9,769 nt of DNA, taken from an uncultured Ilumatobacter sp. (GTDB lineage: Bacteria; Actinomycetota; Acidimicrobiia; Acidimicrobiales; Ilumatobacteraceae). Made by a program: the position numbers and the translations under genes. Shown here piece after piece: positions 7,826 through 9,769 of this stretch. Within the stretch, counting starts at the first letter, position 1, and each line of letters opens with the position of its first letter. The notes under the pieces are model-generated. The model saw only the letters and a program-made list of their open reading frames with translations, had not been told where the DNA came from and did no database searches. Location of the stretch: assembly GCA_937905835.1 (NCBI GenBank), contig CALCXK010000118.1, positions 1-9,769 on the forward strand, in the 5' to 3' direction.

Positions 7826-8668
7826 TCAGCCTTCCACCAGCTCGCCGTACGCCTCCGGACGACGGTCGCGGTAGAACTGCCAGCCATCGCGGACTTGGCG
7901 AATCAGATCAAGGTCGAATTCACGAACGATGAGTTCGGGGTCGGTTGAGCTCCCCTTGTCGCCAACGTACTCACCACGTGGGCCGATGAAGTAGCTCTGT
8001 CCGTAAAAGTCATTGTCACCCAGCGGCTCGATGCCCACTCGGTTGATCGCACCGACGTAATACATGTTGGCCACAGCCGCAGCCGGCTGTTCAATCGACC
8101 AGAGATACTCGCTGAGGCCGCGGTGGGTCGCGGACGGATTGAAGACAATCTCGGCACCATTGAGGCCGAGCGCTCGCCAACCTTCGGGGAAGTGGCGGTC
8201 GTAGCAGATGTAGACGCCGACCTTGCCGACGGCGGTGTCGAAGATGGGGTAGCCGCCGTTGCCTGGCTTGAAATAGAACTTCTCCCAGAAGCCCTTCACC
8301 TGAGGAATGTGCTGCTTGCGGTACTTGCCGAGGTAGGTGCCGTCAGCGTCGATCACTGCTGCAGTGTTGTAGTACACGCCAGGTTGCTCGATCTCGTACA
8401 TCGGCAGCACCATCACCATGTTGAGTTCCTTGGCAAGCGCCTGGAAACGTTTGGTGGTTGGCCCGTCGGGGATGTATTCGGTGTACTCGTAGTACTCGGC
8501 GTCCTGCACCTGGCAGAAGTACGGGCCGTAGAACAGCTCCTGAAAACAGATGATCTGTGCACCCTGTGCAGCTGCCTCGCGCGCCGCTTCTTCGTGCTTG
8601 ACAATCATCGATTCCTTGTCGCCCGTCCAATCAGTCTGCAGAAGTGCGGCCTTCACAATGTTTTCCAT
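7826..8668 (-). CDS. Beta-ureidopropionase-type nitrilase-fold amidohydrolase
   Basis: A 280-residue carbon-nitrogen hydrolase (PF00795). The catalytic residues are clear: E44 (FQELFYGPYF), K118 (KYRKQHIP) and nucleophile C155 (YICYDRHFPEG), with E129 in FWEKFYFKPG as the family's second glutamate. The blocks GYPIFDT, LNGAEIVFNPSAT, QPAAAVANMYYVGAINRVG and the FYGQSYFIGPRGE segment resemble bacterial beta-ureidopropionases, which cleave N-carbamoyl-beta-alanine to beta-alanine, CO2 and ammonia (EC 3.5.1.6) in the cytoplasm. This is the step after dihydropyrimidinase, encoded 13 bp downstream. It is the first gene of the operon and has no Shine-Dalgarno; the ATG at 8668 lies 6 nt after a -10 box, so a leaderless mRNA is likely. 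The main alternative is a related N-carbamoyl-D-amino acid hydrolase or N-carbamoylputrescine amidase; gene order argues against these. Confidence 0.9.
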   Translation of the reverse strand: MENIVKAALLQTDWTGDKESMIVKHEEAAREAAAQGAQIICFQELFYGPYFCQVQDAEYYEYTEYIPDGPTTKRFQALAKELNMVMVLPMYEIEQPGVYYNTAAVIDADGTYLGKYRKQHIPQVKGFWEKFYFKPGNGGYPIFDTAVGKVGVYICYDRHFPEGWRALGLNGAEIVFNPSATHRGLSEYLWSIEQPAAAVANMYYVGAINRVGIEPLGDNDFYGQSYFIGPRGEYVGDKGSSTDPELIVREFDLDLIRQVRDGWQFYRDRRPEAYGELVEG

Positions 8669-8674
8669 GTCCGG

Positions 8675-8702
8675 ATACTACGACACGTCAGCCACGTGGC
8701 AA
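8675..8702 (-). promoter_or_regulatory. Operon promoter, leaderless, with palindromic candidate operator
   Basis: On the minus strand TTGCCA (8702-8697, one mismatch to TTGACA), a 16-bp spacer and TAGTAT (8680-8675) precede the ATG at 8668 by 6 nt, so the transcript would begin at the start codon. A perfect 10-bp palindrome, GCCACGTGGC (8691-8700), overlaps the -35 box, a typical place for a repressor site. A second CACGT core (8684-8688) lies next to it. One such palindrome is not rare by chance, so the operator is tentative, while the promoter is reasonably supported. Confidence 0.55.
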
Positions 8703-8711
8703 AGAGTTCAC

Positions 8712-8733
8712 GCTGGCTCGATACACCGCCAGC
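8712..8733 (-). terminator. Possible weak terminator after the helicase gene
   Basis: GCTGGC (8712-8717) and GCCAGC (8728-8733) form a 6-bp GC-only stem with a 10-nt loop, starting 3 nt after the helicase stop. In the leftward transcript it is followed within a few bases by CTCTTT, a poor U-tract. It sits between the helicase stop and the operon promoter, where a terminator would make sense. Confidence 0.35.
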
Positions 8734-8736
8734 CGC

Positions 8737-9769
8737 TCAACGCCGCTCGATGCCTGTGAGTGCAATCACGAGGCGATCTTCATCGCGAGAAGCAGCAAAG
8801 TCGACCTCGCCCAGCACGCGCCATTCGTCGTGGCCCTCGGGATCATGAATCGTCTGGCTCACCGCGCCCGACGCCCAGTCGAGCTGGAAACGACTGGAAT
8901 GGCGAGCATCGCCGTCGATCTCGATCGCGTCGTACTCCTGCCAGTAGGACTCCATGAGCTCGCGGGCGTTCAGTCCTTCGATCGATCCAGCCGGACGCTG
9001 ACGGCGGGCGAGCTGCTCGATCCACCTGAACGCCGCATTGCGAACCATCGTGTTGAACGCCCGACGGTCGGAGGTGATCGTGACCTCGCCGCTCTCGGCC
9101 TTCTCGCCGGTCGGCGGGCGGACTGCGCCCTCGTACTCGTCAGGGTTCTGCAGGCGTTCCCATTCGTCGAGCAGACTCGAATCGACCTGTCGAACGAGCG
9201 TGCCGAGCCAGTGCGCGATCTCATCGAGTTCGTCGTTCATCGCATCGGCGGGAACGTTCTGCGTGATCCCTTTATAGACGTCGGACAGGTAGCGCAGGAG
9301 GACACCCTCGCTCTGCTTCAGGCCGTAGTGCCCCGTGTACTCGCCGAATGTCATCGACCGTTCGAACATGTCGCGAGCAATCGACTTCGGCTTGACCGTG
9401 TTGCCGCCAACCCACGGGTGGCGTGCACGAAACTCGTTGAAGTCCGCGTACATCCACTCCTTCATTGGTCGCGGCGGTTCGACCTTGGCGAGCCGTTCCA
9501 TGCGTTCCTCGTACTCGACGCCGGACGATTTCATCTCGGCCATTACCTCGTCTTTTGCTTTGCGGAGCTGTGCGTTGATCAGAACGCCTGGGCTCTCCTG
9601 CACCGCCTCAATGATCGTCATCACCGCAAGCGCACGCTGCATATCGCCCTTGGTCTCGGCCTCGACGACCCGCATCGATGAGCCGCCAGCCGACTCATCC
9701 TGTTCGGCGCGCATCGCTTCGTCGCCGTCATCAGCACGGTCATCAGCACGGTCATCAGCACGGTCATCA
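8737..9769 (-). CDS. DEAD/DEAH-type helicase, C-terminal part with DUF3516 (5' end outside window)
   Basis: The frame is open from the right edge to the TGA at 8739-8737, giving 343 visible residues. I recognise the second half of DUF3516 (PF12029), the C-terminal module of actinobacterial superfamily 2 RNA/DNA helicases: GVEYEERMERL, RARHPWVGG, KPKSIARDMFERSMTFGEY, HYGLKQSEGVLLRYLSD, LGTLVRQVDSSLLDEWERL, then RRAFNTMVRNAAFRWIE and a beta-rich end. The ATP-binding and helicase domains must lie to the right of the window. The ATG at 9714 is not the real start: the frame continues upstream through an acidic DDRA repeat. The first 35 or so visible residues (DDRA repeat, DGDEAMRAEQDESAGGSS) are low-complexity and acidic and run straight into helix-forming sequence of the module, so they may be a linker or an insertion within DUF3516. 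Cellular role unknown; probably RNA metabolism. It shares strand with the pyrimidine operon but is likely a separate unit. Confidence 0.85.
   Translation of the reverse strand, partial: DDRADDRADDRADDGDEAMRAEQDESAGGSSMRVVEAETKGDMQRALAVMTIIEAVQESPGVLINAQLRKAKDEVMAEMKSSGVEYEERMERLAKVEPPRPMKEWMYADFNEFRARHPWVGGNTVKPKSIARDMFERSMTFGEYTGHYGLKQSEGVLLRYLSDVYKGITQNVPADAMNDELDEIAHWLGTLVRQVDSSLLDEWERLQNPDEYEGAVRPPTGEKAESGEVTITSDRRAFNTMVRNAAFRWIEQLARRQRPAGSIEGLNARELMESYWQEYDAIEIDGDARHSSRFQLDWASGAVSQTIHDPEGHDEWRVLGEVDFAASRDEDRLVIALTGIERR
9730..9769. repeat. 12-bp tandem repeat encoding DDRA, cut by window edge
   Basis: Three exact copies of ATCAGCACGGTC (plus strand, 9730-9765) and the start of a fourth (9766-9769), continuing off the edge. 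The unit is a multiple of three and lies in frame in the helicase gene, where it encodes Asp-Asp-Arg-Ala on the minus strand. The copies are identical at every base including third positions, which points to recent slippage and not to old protein-level selection. Total copy number is unknown. Confidence 0.95.

Noticed and set aside
7813..7887. Longer dihydropyrimidinase start at 7887
   Set aside because: It would add 25 residues (RRRTASWWK type) that overlap the nitrilase 3' end in another frame. ATG 7812 has a strong ribosome binding site and gives the expected N-terminus.
6967..7932. 321-codon plus-strand open frame across the hydA/nitrilase junction
   Set aside because: It spans two well-supported minus-strand genes and their junction and has no domain.
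8644..9681. 345-codon open frame on the plus strand opposite the helicase gene
   Set aside because: A mirror of high-GC codon bias on the real minus-strand gene. The translation is Arg/Ala/Val-rich with no recognisable domain, while the minus strand shows clear DUF3516 motifs.

Overview
The window looks like a piece of a high-GC actinobacterial chromosome. An Acidimicrobiia (Ilumatobacter-like) host is my best guess, but this is inferred from family content and not proven. The signs are the C-terminal part of an actinobacterial DUF3516 helicase, an LLM-class (F420/FMN) oxidoreductase of a type I associate with hydantoin/dihydropyrimidine gene clusters, a lipoprotein with an acidic low-complexity linker, and at least two promoters whose -10 box lies 6-7 nt before the start codon, so the mRNAs would be leaderless. 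No rRNA, tRNA, CRISPR, IS or phage genes were seen.

Layout, left to right. A CIA30-domain protein cut by the left edge (3-536, +) and a threonine-aldolase-like PLP enzyme (593-1645, +) run rightward. Everything else runs leftward. Reading in that direction from the right edge: the C-terminal part of a DEAD/DEAH-type helicase carrying DUF3516 (8737-9769, cut by the edge, with a 12-bp tandem repeat at the edge); a promoter and candidate operator in the 68-bp gap (8669-8736); a beta-ureidopropionase-type nitrilase (7826-8668); dihydropyrimidinase (6397-7812); the LLM oxidoreductase (5350-6372); a methylmalonate-semialdehyde dehydrogenase family enzyme (3773-5257) with its own possible promoter and a strong hairpin just after its stop; a dienelactone hydrolase pseudogene broken by two deletions, a frameshift and a nonsense codon (3208-3722); a four-cysteine lipoprotein (2444-3160); and a HAD-superfamily protein (1720-2421). 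The HAD gene and the threonine-aldolase-like gene converge across 74 bp.

The coherent unit is 8702-3739, a reductive pyrimidine catabolism operon. Dihydropyrimidinase opens dihydrouracil/dihydrothymine, the nitrilase-fold enzyme removes the carbamoyl group to give beta-alanine or beta-aminoisobutyrate, and the MmsA-type dehydrogenase turns the derived semialdehydes into acetyl-CoA or propionyl-CoA. Two expected steps are not in the window: the classical dihydropyrimidine dehydrogenase (PreA/PreT) and the beta-alanine aminotransferase. The LLM enzyme sits in the middle of the operon with tight spacing, so it is the candidate for a redox step, possibly the missing pyrimidine reduction. That assignment is a hypothesis.

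No intergenic stretch exceeds 300 bases. The longest true gaps are 92 bp (5258-5349), 74 bp (1646-1719) and 68 bp (8669-8736).
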